Source: CAZSDP01 sp964605665
Lineage (GTDB): Bacteria; Planctomycetota; UBA8108; UBA1146
Direction of reading: 5' to 3'
Length of the DNA stretch: 64,000 nucleotides
NCBI GenBank assembly: GCA_964605665.1
Contig: CAZSDP010000010.1
Span: 1-64,000 of the forward strand
The notes under the pieces were generated by a model, which saw only the letters and a list, made by a program, of their open reading frames with translations, searched no databases and was not told the DNA's origin. How positions within the stretch are numbered: position 1 is the stretch's first letter; each line of letters begins with the position of its first letter. A program made the position numbers and the translations under genes. Shown here in pieces: positions 18,173-27,732 of this stretch.

Positions 18173-18973
18173 TCATCCACCGACAAGATGGAACTCGCCT
18201 CCACACAGCGCCGCTAAAGCCTGTAAGAAATCGATTCCAGGCACGTCGCTCGAAACGAAGACGGTGTGGATCGGCATCTGGAGAAGATTGCTTTGGGGGA
18301 TCCGTACCAAACAAAGGTCTTCAGTATTGACTCCACCACACATCGGTAGTCCGTCGCTGACGATGAACCCCGTCGGATTCGGTCGGCTCCCAAGCTGAGC
18401 GATTTCGAGCATCTTCAAGGCAGCAGGGAGGAGACAGGTTTCCCCCATCGGTTCGATCGCAGCGAGCCACGCCAATGCCGCCAATCGTTCCGGTTGTCGC
18501 GCGCGCCTCGGCTGGGAACGCCACACCGTCGTCTCGTTGCCGAAAGCGACCAGCCCAAACTCCGCCTCGCTGGAGAGTTGTTCGATCACCTCCGAAACTT
18601 CGTTGCGGAGGATTTCCCAACTCCCGGCCCATTCCATGCTTCCCGATCGATCCAAACACCAGTAAAAGCCGTCTCCTTCAAAGGAGTGGCCGTAGAAGAG
18701 CACCAATTCTGGTGCGTCCTCATCCAGCTCTCCCCCTCCCCGACCCCCACTAGGAAGATCGAGAGGCTTTCGTTTCGCCGACGGTCGATCGGAGGACTGC
18801 CCCTCCAGCCTCAATCCGCTCCCCCCCGACCCGAGACCAGTAAAGAAGACTGCAAGAAGGAGCGTGAATAGGAGGGTGAATTGGGCTGTGAAGAGGATCG
18901 ACATCGAGAGTGAGGAGTCGCGACCTGGCGGGGACGTCAGTTCACGGACGTCCGATCGTTGGGGGAATACCAT
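18173..18973 (-). CDS. Membrane-anchored VWA domain protein (paralogue 1)
   Basis: The 266-residue protein has one N-terminal hydrophobic segment (~residues 25-45), a Gly/Ser linker with PLDLPSGGRGGG, and a von Willebrand A domain. The MIDAS motif reads WCLDRSGSM (DxSxS), with Thr in GETCLL and the later FIVSDGLP. The paralogue next door shares PLDLPSGGRG, the EGDGF-WCLD-S-SM core and the C-terminal LAAL-GG-F. GGAG lies 5 nt before the ATG at 18973. Function is unknown; the VWA domain probably binds a protein partner at the cell surface or periplasm. Confidence 0.75.
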   Translation of the reverse strand: MVFPQRSDVRELTSPPGRDSSLSMSILFTAQFTLLFTLLLAVFFTGLGSGGSGLRLEGQSSDRPSAKRKPLDLPSGGRGGGELDEDAPELVLFYGHSFEGDGFYWCLDRSGSMEWAGSWEILRNEVSEVIEQLSSEAEFGLVAFGNETTVWRSQPRRARQPERLAALAWLAAIEPMGETCLLPAALKMLEIAQLGSRPNPTGFIVSDGLPMCGGVNTEDLCLVRIPQSNLLQMPIHTVFVSSDVPGIDFLQALAALCGGEFHLVGG

Positions 18974-19240
18974 GAGAGCTCCGTCTTCTGGCGGAGATCG
19001 CTCATCCTACAGAAGACGTCGAGTGGCAAGAAATCACTCGGCTGATTTGAGAAGGGAGACGAAGAGCTCACTCTATCGAATCGACAGGTCTCCGCCATAT
19101 GCAATGCCTCGATGACAAAGTCGAGTCGTTTGCAGCATTCGCACGGGACAGGTCGAGCGGACAGATTTCCACAGTACACATGCACCAGGTTTGCCCGAGA
19201 CCTAAAAGTAAATGGCGAGCAGCGAGATCGGTCGAGCGGT

Positions 19241-19933
19241 CTATCCAGGAGGCTGAGAGAATGATCCACCATTGAGCGCCGCGAGTTGCTGCATGAAAGC
19301 GACCCCACCCGCATCATTCGAGACATAAATCGTGTTGATGGGGATTCGCTGCCAATTCGCACCCGTGATCGTACTCAAGGTGGTTGCCGAGTCGTTCGAT
19401 CCCTCGGTGCAACTGGGAATGCCGTCGGAGAGAATCAAGATCTGGCGGTTCTCCTGCGAACACAAATTCGCGATTTCGATCGTCTCAACCCCTGCCGGGC
19501 CCATACAGGTCGTTCCATCGGCAACGAGCGCATTCACCCATGAAATCGCTGCACCACGGTTCGCCGCATTGGCAACTCTAGGGATCGGACTGAACACGAT
19601 GTGACCAGAGGAGAAGGCGACCATACTGAACTCGGAACCAGAGGAGAGCTGAGATAGGGAAGAGATCACTTCCGCCTTCAACTGCGAGATCGCATCGGAC
19701 CAGCCCATGCTGCACGACTTGTCGAGGCACCAGAAGAATCCATCACCCTCATAGTCTCCGCCATAGAAGGTGATCGTCTCTGCTGCATCGATCTCCTCCA
19801 TGCCGAAGCCCCGTCCCCCGGAAGGTAGATCGAGAGGACGACCTCCCCCCCAAGCCTCCATCTGCGAGACGATCCAAACTCCCGCACAGATTGCGAGGCC
19901 GATCACCACCAATAACAGGTCGAGTCTATGCAC
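19241..19933 (-). CDS. Membrane-anchored VWA domain protein (paralogue 2)
   Basis: The 230-residue product is the second member of a tandem pair. It has an N-terminal membrane segment (LDLLLVVIGLAICAGVWIV), then PLDLPSGGRGFG and a VWA domain with MIDAS WCLDKSCSM and LSDGIPSC. Extra Cys residues (DKSCS, TTCMG, NLCSQ, PSCTE) set it apart from its paralogue and could form disulfides outside the cytoplasm. I chose GTG 19933 since GGGGAG lies 6 nt upstream and the hydrophobic anchor follows directly; the frame is open to 20098 but that extension has no signal features. Confidence 0.72.
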   Translation of the reverse strand: MHRLDLLLVVIGLAICAGVWIVSQMEAWGGGRPLDLPSGGRGFGMEEIDAAETITFYGGDYEGDGFFWCLDKSCSMGWSDAISQLKAEVISSLSQLSSGSEFSMVAFSSGHIVFSPIPRVANAANRGAAISWVNALVADGTTCMGPAGVETIEIANLCSQENRQILILSDGIPSCTEGSNDSATTLSTITGANWQRIPINTIYVSNDAGGVAFMQQLAALNGGSFSQPPG

Positions 19934-20250
19934 GGAATTCTCCCCTGGCGTCCAAGACTTGCTCTGCCGATTACCTTTCCGAGCTCTCCGAATTCCCTCG
20001 GAGGCATCGAATAAGAATCTCCTACGAGCCAAATACCGACAACTCGGGGAGAAAGGGCGCATCCGAGATCTGCCCTTAAACGGATTCAAAATAACCACTT
20101 ACGCCTGTACCACTCCCCGTTGGAGTCTCAGCACCGCTCTCCATTCACCGAGAGCCTCCCGATGGAGAAGAGTGAGGCTGGGTTCTTTGTTACTCTGCTT
20201 TGGGGAACCGAATTTTCGTTCAATCGGACATCTTGGAATGGAGGAGCCCA
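19934..20250. other. Divergent intergenic region
   Basis: Between the VWA gene (minus) and mogA (plus) I see no further gene. The open frame on both sides extends into this region only because no stop occurs; the real starts are set by ribosome sites at 19933 and 20251. Promoters for both units must lie here. Confidence 0.4.
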
Positions 20251-20781
20251 TTGAACGCGCTGGCTCCAAAAATCTGCGTCGTGACCATCTCCGACCGGGC
20301 TGCAAGAGGTGAGTATGAAGATCGCGGAGGTCCCGCCGTCGTCGAACATTTAGCGGCTCGTCTGGCACCCGGATATTCGGTGGAGTCTCGTCTCATTGCG
20401 GATGACAGGGAAGAGATCGCAAAGCTCTTGATCGAACTGGTGGATCGCGAGCAATTCTCCTGGATCGTGACCACGGGAGGCACCGGTCCCGCCCCTCGCG
20501 ACGTCACTCCCGAAGCGACACGATCGATCTTGGATAAACCGATTCCAGGGTTTGGAGAGCGAATGCGGGCGGTGTCTGCAGACCAAATTCCCACGGCGAT
20601 TCTCTCGCGACAGGAAGCGGGAATCCGTGGCAGTACTCTGATTCTCAATCTGCCTGGGAGCCCGGGAGCGATTCGCGACTGTCTCGATGCGGTTCTCCCG
20701 GCGATCCCTCATTGCCTAGAACTTCTCGGCTCTTCTGGGATCGGACTCGCCGATGGAAAGCCCCCGATTCAGCATGAATAA
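20251..20781 (+). CDS. mogA: Molybdopterin adenylyltransferase MogA/MoaB family
   Basis: The 176-residue protein activates molybdopterin for metal insertion in molybdenum cofactor synthesis. It shows CVVTISDRAARGEYEDRGGP at the start, the TTGGTGPAPRDVTPEAT signature and LPGSPGAI near the end. The start is a TTG at 20251 because GGAGG stands 6 nt before it and the family N-terminus begins there; a GTG-type upstream frame to 20200 has no support. It stands alone here, converging with bshA; other moa/moe genes are not in the window. Confidence 0.88.
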   Translation: MNALAPKICVVTISDRAARGEYEDRGGPAVVEHLAARLAPGYSVESRLIADDREEIAKLLIELVDREQFSWIVTTGGTGPAPRDVTPEATRSILDKPIPGFGERMRAVSADQIPTAILSRQEAGIRGSTLILNLPGSPGAIRDCLDAVLPAIPHCLELLGSSGIGLADGKPPIQHE

Positions 20782-20797
20782 ACGAGGAAGCGCGACA

Positions 20798-21946
20798 TTA
20801 GGAGAGCAAGGTGTCACTCGAGGAAGGATCGATCAACCGCTCATAGATCGCCTCATACTGACGAACAATTCGCTCTAAGCTGAATCGCTCGATTGCCATC
20901 TGACGAGCAGTCTCCCCCAACTTCTCCAACTGCCCAGGTGTCTCCAAGAGTTGGAGCACCGCATCCGCCATTCCCTGAAAGTCACCGACTTCCCGAAGAA
21001 TTCCCGACTCACCGTCGACAACCACCTCGGGGATTCCTCCCGAGGCGGTAGCCACGCAGGGAACTCCACTCGCCATCGCTTCCAGAGCCGCCAATCCAAA
21101 GGACTCACTGTCGCTGGGGAGAAGAAAGAGATCTGCACAAGCAAGTGGCTCCGCCACTCGATCGATAGCCCCCAGCCAAGTGATTTGATCGGCGAGCCCT
21201 AAGGAGCTGGCCAGCGCTTGCGCAGAAGTGACCTCAGGTCCACTCCCAATCATCAGTAGGCGAGCGGGCCGCTTTTTGGATATCTCAGCGAAAGTGTGGA
21301 TCACATCGGGAACCCGTTTCACCGGGCGGAAGTTCGAAACGTGACATAGAAGGGTCTGATCGGGGTCCGCAAAACAACGGCGCAGATCAGGGTCTCGATG
21401 GGCGGGAGAATACTCAACAGGGTCGATGAAATTCGGAATCACCTCGACCCTCTTCGACAATTCAAAGCGCTCAGAACTCGCTTCCGCGAGGAACTCGCTC
21501 ACCGCGGTCACGCCATCCGATTGCTCGATCGCGAATTTCGTGATCTCGAAGAAGCTGGGATCACTTCCCACCAACGTGATATCGGTACCATGAAGCGTGG
21601 TCAGAGTTTTGACTTCACAACCTCGGCACATCTCCTGGGCCAAGCGAGCAGCGATCGAGTGTGGAATCGCATAGTGCGCGTGGATCAGATCTAGACCGTG
21701 ATCGCGGATCACCGACAGCAACTTGTTCGACAGAGCAAGAGCGTATGGCGGATACTTGAACAGTGGATAGCTCGTGACTTCGACTTCATGGAAGGTCACC
21801 CGAGGATGCAAAGGGTTCACGCGAAATGGTGCCTGGTAGGACACGAAGTGGACATCGTGCCCTCGATCCGCGAGAGCCATCCCCAGCTCCGCAGCGACGA
21901 CTCCACTCCCTCCATAAGTCGGGTGTCCCGCAATCGCTATTTTCAT
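20798..21946 (-). CDS. bshA: BshA, N-acetyl-glucosaminyl L-malate synthase
   Basis: The 382-residue GT4 glycosyltransferase joins UDP-GlcNAc and L-malate in the first step of bacillithiol synthesis. Family-specific segments are visible: MKIAIAGHPTYGGSGVVAAE, HFVSYQAPFR, HAHYAIPHS, LHGTDITLVGSD and the nucleotide-binding ESFGLAALEAMASGVPCVAT (EX7E). Its ATG overlaps the bshB stop as ATGA, and GGAG lies 7 nt upstream. It is the last gene of a four-gene overlapping operon. Confidence 0.95.
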   Translation of the reverse strand: MKIAIAGHPTYGGSGVVAAELGMALADRGHDVHFVSYQAPFRVNPLHPRVTFHEVEVTSYPLFKYPPYALALSNKLLSVIRDHGLDLIHAHYAIPHSIAARLAQEMCRGCEVKTLTTLHGTDITLVGSDPSFFEITKFAIEQSDGVTAVSEFLAEASSERFELSKRVEVIPNFIDPVEYSPAHRDPDLRRCFADPDQTLLCHVSNFRPVKRVPDVIHTFAEISKKRPARLLMIGSGPEVTSAQALASSLGLADQITWLGAIDRVAEPLACADLFLLPSDSESFGLAALEAMASGVPCVATASGGIPEVVVDGESGILREVGDFQGMADAVLQLLETPGQLEKLGETARQMAIERFSLERIVRQYEAIYERLIDPSSSDTLLS

Positions 21947-22689
21947 GCGGGTTCTCCAGACAACCTTTGAGTGGTCATCCAAGAAACGGGATCAGCAACC
22001 GCTGGGGGATCTTGCCAACGGATCGGTTCTCCGAAGGTCACCCCCGATCGCATTCCATACTCACGAGCACGCCCCTCCAGAAAATTCATGAAGTCGGGAC
22101 GAGAGATCTTCGTGGGAGTTCCCTCGATCCCCTCCTGATGAAACTGCGATCGATAAGCAGCGATCAGCTCCAGTTTCTGCTCCCAAACCGAGGTCACATC
22201 AACGATGAAGCTCGGCTCAAAGGGGGTGTGCCCCATGTAATAGCCGAGCTGGAGAGGCCGAAATGCGGGATCAGCGCCCTCAGCAAAGAGGCGAACTCCG
22301 GTGAGGTAGTAACTACGGTAGGCGAGTTCTCCTGCGCCGGCATGGTCGGGATGGAGGTCATCTCGCCACGGAGCCAAGATCACTTTCGGTCTGAGACGTC
22401 GGATCTCTCTCACCAATGCGTGACGTGCATCATCTCGATCGCGAATCGTCCCGTCACCGAGGTCTAAGTTCACTCGAGCATCGAGTTGCAAAAGACGTGT
22501 CGCGACCTCTGTTTCCTCCGCCCGCAACTCTGGGTTGCCTCGTGAGGAGAGTTCTCCACGCGTCAGGTCGATCACTCCGGTGCGCAAGCCACGTGACTTC
22601 GACACCAGGAGAGTTCCACCCAAGCAGAGCTCTGCATCATCGGGATGGGCAGCGACCACCAGTAGATCTAGGGGAGCATCGGCGTTCAT
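21943..22689 (-). CDS. bshB: BshB, bacillithiol N-acetyl-glucosaminyl-malate deacetylase
   Basis: The 248-residue PIG-L/LmbE-type zinc deacetylase removes the acetyl group from GlcNAc-malate. The metal motif AAHPDDAELCLGG (AHPDDxE) lies near the N-terminus, and DLHPDHAGAG supplies the second His pair. C-terminal GYYMGHTPFEPSFIVDVT and QFHQEG fit the BshB1 group. I chose ATG 22689, preceded by GAGG and overlapping the bshC stop as ATGA; an in-frame start at 22740 lies within bshC. Confidence 0.94.
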   Translation of the reverse strand: MNADAPLDLLVVAAHPDDAELCLGGTLLVSKSRGLRTGVIDLTRGELSSRGNPELRAEETEVATRLLQLDARVNLDLGDGTIRDRDDARHALVREIRRLRPKVILAPWRDDLHPDHAGAGELAYRSYYLTGVRLFAEGADPAFRPLQLGYYMGHTPFEPSFIVDVTSVWEQKLELIAAYRSQFHQEGIEGTPTKISRPDFMNFLEGRAREYGMRSGVTFGEPIRWQDPPAVADPVSWMTTQRLSGEPA

Positions 22690-24311
22690 CGACGTTCCTC
22701 GCTGGGAAGAGTCACCAAGCGAATCTGACCATCTCCCCACTCAAAACTCGGAATGAGGGCCTCGAGACCTTCTTCTCCGAACCTCAACAAGAACCCAAGC
22801 AATGAGGAAACTCGTTCCCCCTCTTCACCACCGGGAAAAGTACGCTCCAAAATCTGCTCGAGTAGGAGCCGATCCTCTTCGACATCCGCACCAGCACCTC
22901 GCTGGAGGGCAGCCTCTAGCTTTCTCATGTCTACTTTGAGTCTCCGAGCGAGACGATCGACACGCCTTCGTAACGCATGAGCGAGCTCCCGATCTTCCGA
23001 CCAAGTCTCCATCAACGCGATCATCGGTTCACTGAACTTCGACAACTCAATCTGACGCTGCACTGCCTCTATCGATGGGATGAGTGAGAAAGGGCTATCT
23101 CCCGGGTGAATCTGGGCCGGATCGAGCCCCAAGGAGCTCAAGGCTCGATCGTCTGCTGCAGAGAGCCAACGCACCCGAGGTCGAGGTAGCAACACCGGTC
23201 GCGAAATTCCGCGGTTCCGATAGATCTCCACGAGCTCGAGCTGATATGCAAATTCGGATGGCCCCAACAGTGAAACGGAGGGCTCCAACAAGGTGTCTTG
23301 AACGATCGGTCTCAACAGAGCGTCGGGCGAGACGCGGTGTGCATCGGACTCCAGCTCTTCCTGCAAACTTTCTTTCGTTCGCGGCTCAGAGGTTTCGCTC
23401 CCGATTCTGATGTGATCGCCATCCGTGATCAGACGGTGGCGTCCACCGTCATCACCGATCCAGAAGAAGGGATACGGAGCAGGTTTCGGGATCGGAACCG
23501 GCAGACCGAGCTGTTCGAGTCTCTCAATTCCCTCCTCGACCTCTTTCGCAAACTCCCCCGGTCGTTCGAGCTCCCGAGCCACGATCGGTTTCTGCCGATC
23601 GCGCAGCCACTCTGGACGAATCGGCAACAGTCCTTTCGATCCAAAAAGATCGACCCAGAGGTTTTGAAATTCTTCCACGGGGCTTTCGCAAAGCGTCGCC
23701 GCAAGCCGCTCTGCCCACTCCTCTGCTCCTGCGCCATCGAAGAGCGGGGCGATGGATGTGAGTCGAGTCGCCGCTGTTGTGGGGTAGGTGAGCGACCCGA
23801 GCATCCGACGGCTCGATTTGAATGGCCGCGCAAACTCAACCGTGGGCTGGGAAGAGGTCACCGCGCGACCGGCCCAAAACTCTTTTGCATCATGATCCTC
23901 GGAAGCGATCCAGAAGAGTGGCGCGGCTGGAATTCCCAATTCGTTTAGACTGCTCGCCAATCGGCAGACTGCTAACGCCTTGACCGCCAGCATCACCGGC
24001 CCCCCCCATTGGGCGGGCTGCTGGCCAGCGATGATGATGTGGGTCGCGGGATCTTCGAGGCGCCGAATCGTCTCCCGCGCTTCTTCGGGAAGACTCAGGC
24101 TCTCCCAGCGGGGTAGCAGGCTACTGATCACACGCCGGCGGTTCTCAGTGTCGATCGTCCGTTTACGGAGTGTCGCTACCAGCTCCTCGAGGTCTTGAGG
24201 GATCGGTCCGAAGAGAGACCTCGCCGCAGCACTTCGTTCCGCTCTGAAACGGAGAAGGTGATCTCGGATCCCCCAATCGAGGACGCGGCTCGGAACGGCA
24301 GATTCCTTCAT
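22686..24311 (-). CDS. bshC: BshC, bacillithiol synthase (cysteine-adding enzyme)
   Basis: The 541-residue protein adds cysteine to glucosaminyl-malate to finish bacillithiol. Diagnostic segments are IIAGQQPAQWGGPVMLAVKA and APLFWIASEDHDAKEF in the first half, followed by a long C-terminal part with a coiled coil. The ATG at 24311 overlaps the TGA of the methyltransferase gene as ATGA. The direct coupling of bshC, bshB and bshA gives a complete pathway at one locus. Confidence 0.93.
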   Translation of the reverse strand: MKESAVPSRVLDWGIRDHLLRFRAERSAAARSLFGPIPQDLEELVATLRKRTIDTENRRRVISSLLPRWESLSLPEEARETIRRLEDPATHIIIAGQQPAQWGGPVMLAVKALAVCRLASSLNELGIPAAPLFWIASEDHDAKEFWAGRAVTSSQPTVEFARPFKSSRRMLGSLTYPTTAATRLTSIAPLFDGAGAEEWAERLAATLCESPVEEFQNLWVDLFGSKGLLPIRPEWLRDRQKPIVARELERPGEFAKEVEEGIERLEQLGLPVPIPKPAPYPFFWIGDDGGRHRLITDGDHIRIGSETSEPRTKESLQEELESDAHRVSPDALLRPIVQDTLLEPSVSLLGPSEFAYQLELVEIYRNRGISRPVLLPRPRVRWLSAADDRALSSLGLDPAQIHPGDSPFSLIPSIEAVQRQIELSKFSEPMIALMETWSEDRELAHALRRRVDRLARRLKVDMRKLEAALQRGAGADVEEDRLLLEQILERTFPGGEEGERVSSLLGFLLRFGEEGLEALIPSFEWGDGQIRLVTLPSEERR

Positions 24312-25102
24312 TCGACGGCTCCTGTACGCTTGGCGACACAAATCATCCGAGGTACCAAGCCCGAGCACCAATCTTCACCTTGGTAGTCTCCGTACATCGT
24401 CTGCAGAGACCACCCAGTTTGTTCGAGCGCACCCACGATCTCCTGACGCGAATAGAGCCGAACCGATTCGAAGTAAACTTCCTCTTCAGAGCCGTTCTGG
24501 AAACGAACTTCCTTCTCCACCCTTCGGTGATCTGCCGAAATTCGCCTTCTCTCTTCGATCGTGAGCTCACCCTCCACTCGGCGACTCTCTGGAATCAAGT
24601 TTTCGATCGTCCTCTCCCGATCGGGAAGATCGAGAAAGAGTGCCCCAGCGGGCTGAACGACTCGACCCATTTCTCGGAGGACACGCACATCTTCACCCTG
24701 TTCGGAGAAGTAGCCGAAGCTGGTAAAAAAGCTCAGCACCGCCTGAAACTCCGCTCCAAAGGGAAGACTCCGCATATCTCCGCGCACCAGTGAGACTTGC
24801 TGCCCCACTCGCGATTGCGCGTGCTCGAGCAAGTCTGGTGAAAGATCCAAACCGGTCACGACGAGTTGAGCCTCTGCAAGTGGCGCACTATGGCGACCAG
24901 CTCCACACGCCAAATCGAGAACTCTTGCCCCCGGTGGCAGGGACAGAGCCTTCATGGCAAATCGGGCCTCACGAACCGCGGCGACTTCATTTCGAGCCCT
25001 GTAGACACGCAGGTAGTCCCCGCCAAATGAGCGGCGAAACCAATCTTCAGGGATCGGATCTCCACTTGGAAACCCGGAATCGGCCGTTGGTGAATCGATC
25101 AA
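24308..25102 (-). CDS. SAM-dependent methyltransferase, first gene of the bacillithiol operon
   Basis: The 264-residue class I methyltransferase has motif I VLDLACGAGRHSAPLAE, the acidic LDLS after strand 2, RGDM, and motif IV VLSFFTSFGYF. It begins with a TTG preceded by GGAGTGA and ends in an ATGA overlap with bshC, so it is translated with the bacillithiol enzymes. In Chlorobi, a SAM methyltransferase (NmbA) converts bacillithiol to N-methyl-bacillithiol; the position makes the same role plausible here (inference, not shown by sequence). A generic small-molecule methyltransferase is the alternative. Confidence 0.85.
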   Translation of the reverse strand: MIDSPTADSGFPSGDPIPEDWFRRSFGGDYLRVYRARNEVAAVREARFAMKALSLPPGARVLDLACGAGRHSAPLAEAQLVVTGLDLSPDLLEHAQSRVGQQVSLVRGDMRSLPFGAEFQAVLSFFTSFGYFSEQGEDVRVLREMGRVVQPAGALFLDLPDRERTIENLIPESRRVEGELTIEERRRISADHRRVEKEVRFQNGSEEEVYFESVRLYSRQEIVGALEQTGWSLQTMYGDYQGEDWCSGLVPRMICVAKRTGAVE

Positions 25103-25302
25103 CGATCACTCCATTGATGAGATCTGACTCGTCCTCAAGTGCTCTGAATTGCGCGAATTGGACATCCTGCCACTCCCTGGGGGGAGCGCAACCCCAGCCG
25201 CCCCAGGAAACCACCTTTCCCCATGGAAAATCTATTTCCAGCACTCCTCTTGCTCCGAAGGGGTCCGATCGTTCCCATCGCTGGATCGGAAAGGACTCTG
25301 CG

Positions 25303-27582
25303 GTGGTTTCCCTCCCCCCCGACTCAGAATCTCGACACCCCTTCGCGCGCGTCGCGTTGGCGATACCGGTCCCGGAACTCTTCGACTACCGGGTGCCGAC
25401 CGAACTGGAGGAGGCGGTAGTCCCCGGAGCGAGAGTCCGAGTTCCATTCGGGCGTGGCGTTCGAATCGGCTACTGCATCGAGAGAAGCGCTGAGCAGAGG
25501 TATGAAAAGCTCAAGGAGATCGAAGCGGTTGTCGATGACGCGCCTCTCCTCGAACCAGATCTCCTGAACTTGGTGAAGTGGACCGCGGACTATTATCTTT
25601 GCTCGGTGGGAGAGGTCATCGAAGCTGCGGTTCCAAAAGGTGTTCGTGATGGAAAGAAACGAGCGATTCGCTGGGTGAAGTTGAGCTCCCCGCCCGCGAA
25701 TGCTGCAGAGAAGGAAACACCAGTTCCGATCGACCGCGGTCCAGGATCAGTTCAACGTCAGGAGATCCTCAGAGTCCTTGAAGAGATGGGTGGAGCACTT
25801 CCACTCTCAGAGTTATTGAAACTCGCCTCTTCCGGAGAAAGCTCGGTCAAGACGTTGGAACGGAGAGGTCGCCTCGAGATCTTGCGCGCCCCTCCACCAG
25901 AGTTCGGGGGACTTGCGAACGTCTCTCCAACGACGTCGGAGCTCTCCGCGTGGCGAACCCCTCCCCCCTATCAGCTCACGTCTGAACAGCAAGCGGCGGT
26001 CAGCGCCATCGACGCTGAAATCACTCGGTCCCAATTCTCAGCGCTGCTACTCGAGGGAGTCACCGGCTCAGGAAAAACGGAGGTCTACCTCCATGCAATT
26101 CGAACCGCACTTTCCCTCGGTAAAGGAGCTCTGGTCTTACTGCCTGAGATTTCTCTCACGCCGCAGACGGTCGAACGATTTCGAGAGCGCCTCGGTGACG
26201 TGGCGGTCTTGCACTCACTACTGAGTCCGACCGAACGATCGATGCACTACGGCAGACTTCGTCGAAGGGAGATCCGCGTCGCCATCGGTGCGAGAAGCGC
26301 GATCTTCGCGCCGATTCCCGAGCTCGGATTGATCGTGGTCGATGAATGCCACGAAGAGAGTTACAAGCAAGAGAAAGCGCCCCGATATCATGCTCGGGAT
26401 CTCTCGGTCGTTCGCGCCTCCCAACTCGAAATCCCGGTCATACTCGGATCCGCGACTCCCTCCCTCGAATCACTGGAAAACGTCGCCCGAGGTCGCTTCA
26501 AAGGCTTGAAGCTGCCAAATCGGGTGACCGGACATCAAAGAGCCGCTGTCGAAATCGTCGACCGCAGAACTGAACCCACCGAAGCTGGGCCTCCACAGCT
26601 GTTGGGACCAAAGCTCTTGCTTCGCCTTCGAGAAGCGATCGACCGCGAGGAGCAGGCGCTGCTCTTTCTGAATCGACGAGGGTTTGCGCGGCGAATTCAC
26701 TGCCCACGCTGCGGATTTCACCTCGAGTGCCCCGAGTGCGACATCGCTCTGACCTATCACAAGCGGAGCGATCGCTCTCTCTGCCACTATTGTGGTTCGA
26801 TTCGATCGGTTCCCGAAAGCTGTCCAGACTGCGCATTTCCCGGAGTTCGTCGGACCCTTGCCGGAACTGAACGCATCGAAGAAACCCTCGCCAAGCTCTT
26901 TCCTGGACTCCCGATCGGTCGGCTCGACCGAGATACCGCCACCTCAGCGGGACGTATGGAGGAGATTCTCGCGAAGTTCAGAGGTGGTGAAACGCGGATT
27001 CTCATCGGCACTCAGATGATCGCCAAAGGACACGACATTCCAGGGGTGACCTTGGTGGGAGTGATCGATGCCGATGTTGCCCTGGGGCTTCCAGACTTCC
27101 GGGCCGCGGAACGCACAGCCCAGATACTCTGCCAGGTTGCGGGCCGCGCTGGTCGTGGTGATCGACCCGGGCGGGTGGTGATCCAAACGAGACAACCTGA
27201 GCACTACGCTCTGCAAGCTGCACAACTTCAAGATCTGGAGCTCCTCCGAGAACGAGAGGCGCCGCTGCGGAAGCTACTGATGTATCCACCTTACGGATAT
27301 CTGTCGCGAATTCTCTGCGAAGACACCAGTGAGCAAAGATCACTTCAAACGGCAGAAGACTTGCGAAAACAACTCGATCAGAATCGAGCGGGGACAGTCA
27401 AGGTCCTCGGGCCAGCACCAGCTCCCCTCGCAAAGCTTCGCGGACGCTATCGCTATCACATTCTGTTGAAAGCTCGAGATCGAGCTGCGCTCCACCGCAC
27501 TGCCAGTCGGGTCGCCTGGGCAAAAGCGCGTTGGTCCTCCACCAAAGTGATCGTGGACATCGACCCAACTTCGCTGATGTAG
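25303..27582 (+). CDS. priA: Primosomal protein N' (replication restart helicase PriA)
   Basis: The 759-residue helicase reloads the replisome at stalled forks. It has the N-terminal 3'-DNA-binding domain (ARVALAIPVPELFDYRVP), Walker A LLEGVTGSGKTEVYL, a Walker B/DExH box written DECH (E. coli has DEEH), and a zinc-binding region of four CxxC pairs (CPRCGF, CPEC, CHYC, CPDC) between the helicase lobes. GTG 25303 is the chosen start: AGGA lies 7 nt upstream and the family homology begins just after. The frame is open back to 24790, but that part overlaps the methyltransferase gene antisense. Confidence 0.94.
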   Translation: MVSLPPDSESRHPFARVALAIPVPELFDYRVPTELEEAVVPGARVRVPFGRGVRIGYCIERSAEQRYEKLKEIEAVVDDAPLLEPDLLNLVKWTADYYLCSVGEVIEAAVPKGVRDGKKRAIRWVKLSSPPANAAEKETPVPIDRGPGSVQRQEILRVLEEMGGALPLSELLKLASSGESSVKTLERRGRLEILRAPPPEFGGLANVSPTTSELSAWRTPPPYQLTSEQQAAVSAIDAEITRSQFSALLLEGVTGSGKTEVYLHAIRTALSLGKGALVLLPEISLTPQTVERFRERLGDVAVLHSLLSPTERSMHYGRLRRREIRVAIGARSAIFAPIPELGLIVVDECHEESYKQEKAPRYHARDLSVVRASQLEIPVILGSATPSLESLENVARGRFKGLKLPNRVTGHQRAAVEIVDRRTEPTEAGPPQLLGPKLLLRLREAIDREEQALLFLNRRGFARRIHCPRCGFHLECPECDIALTYHKRSDRSLCHYCGSIRSVPESCPDCAFPGVRRTLAGTERIEETLAKLFPGLPIGRLDRDTATSAGRMEEILAKFRGGETRILIGTQMIAKGHDIPGVTLVGVIDADVALGLPDFRAAERTAQILCQVAGRAGRGDRPGRVVIQTRQPEHYALQAAQLQDLELLREREAPLRKLLMYPPYGYLSRILCEDTSEQRSLQTAEDLRKQLDQNRAGTVKVLGPAPAPLAKLRGRYRYHILLKARDRAALHRTASRVAWAKARWSSTKVIVDIDPTSLM

Positions 27583-27670
27583 GATCGACTGGAAGACTCC
27601 CCCGATCGGATCGAGATCGAGACAATTCGATCTGTGTGCATCAACGACAGGCGAAGTAGGAATGCTCATC

Positions 27671-27704
27671 AAAAACGCCTACCCCCGAATCGGGAGTAGG
27701 CGTT
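27671..27704 (-). terminator. Rho-independent terminator of the HU gene
   Basis: Arms AACGCCTAC and GTAGGCGTT plus an inner GC-rich part form a nearly perfect hairpin with a 3-nt loop. On the minus strand a run of T follows, so it ends HU transcripts; it may also stop priA read-through from the other side. Confidence 0.88.
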
Positions 27705-27732
27705 CATTCGCCTCAAAAATTGAAGTCGACTC

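Noticed and set aside
24790..25302. 171-residue N-terminal extension of PriA
   Set aside because: It is antisense to the methyltransferase gene and to its upstream region, while PriA homology begins right after the GTG at 25303.
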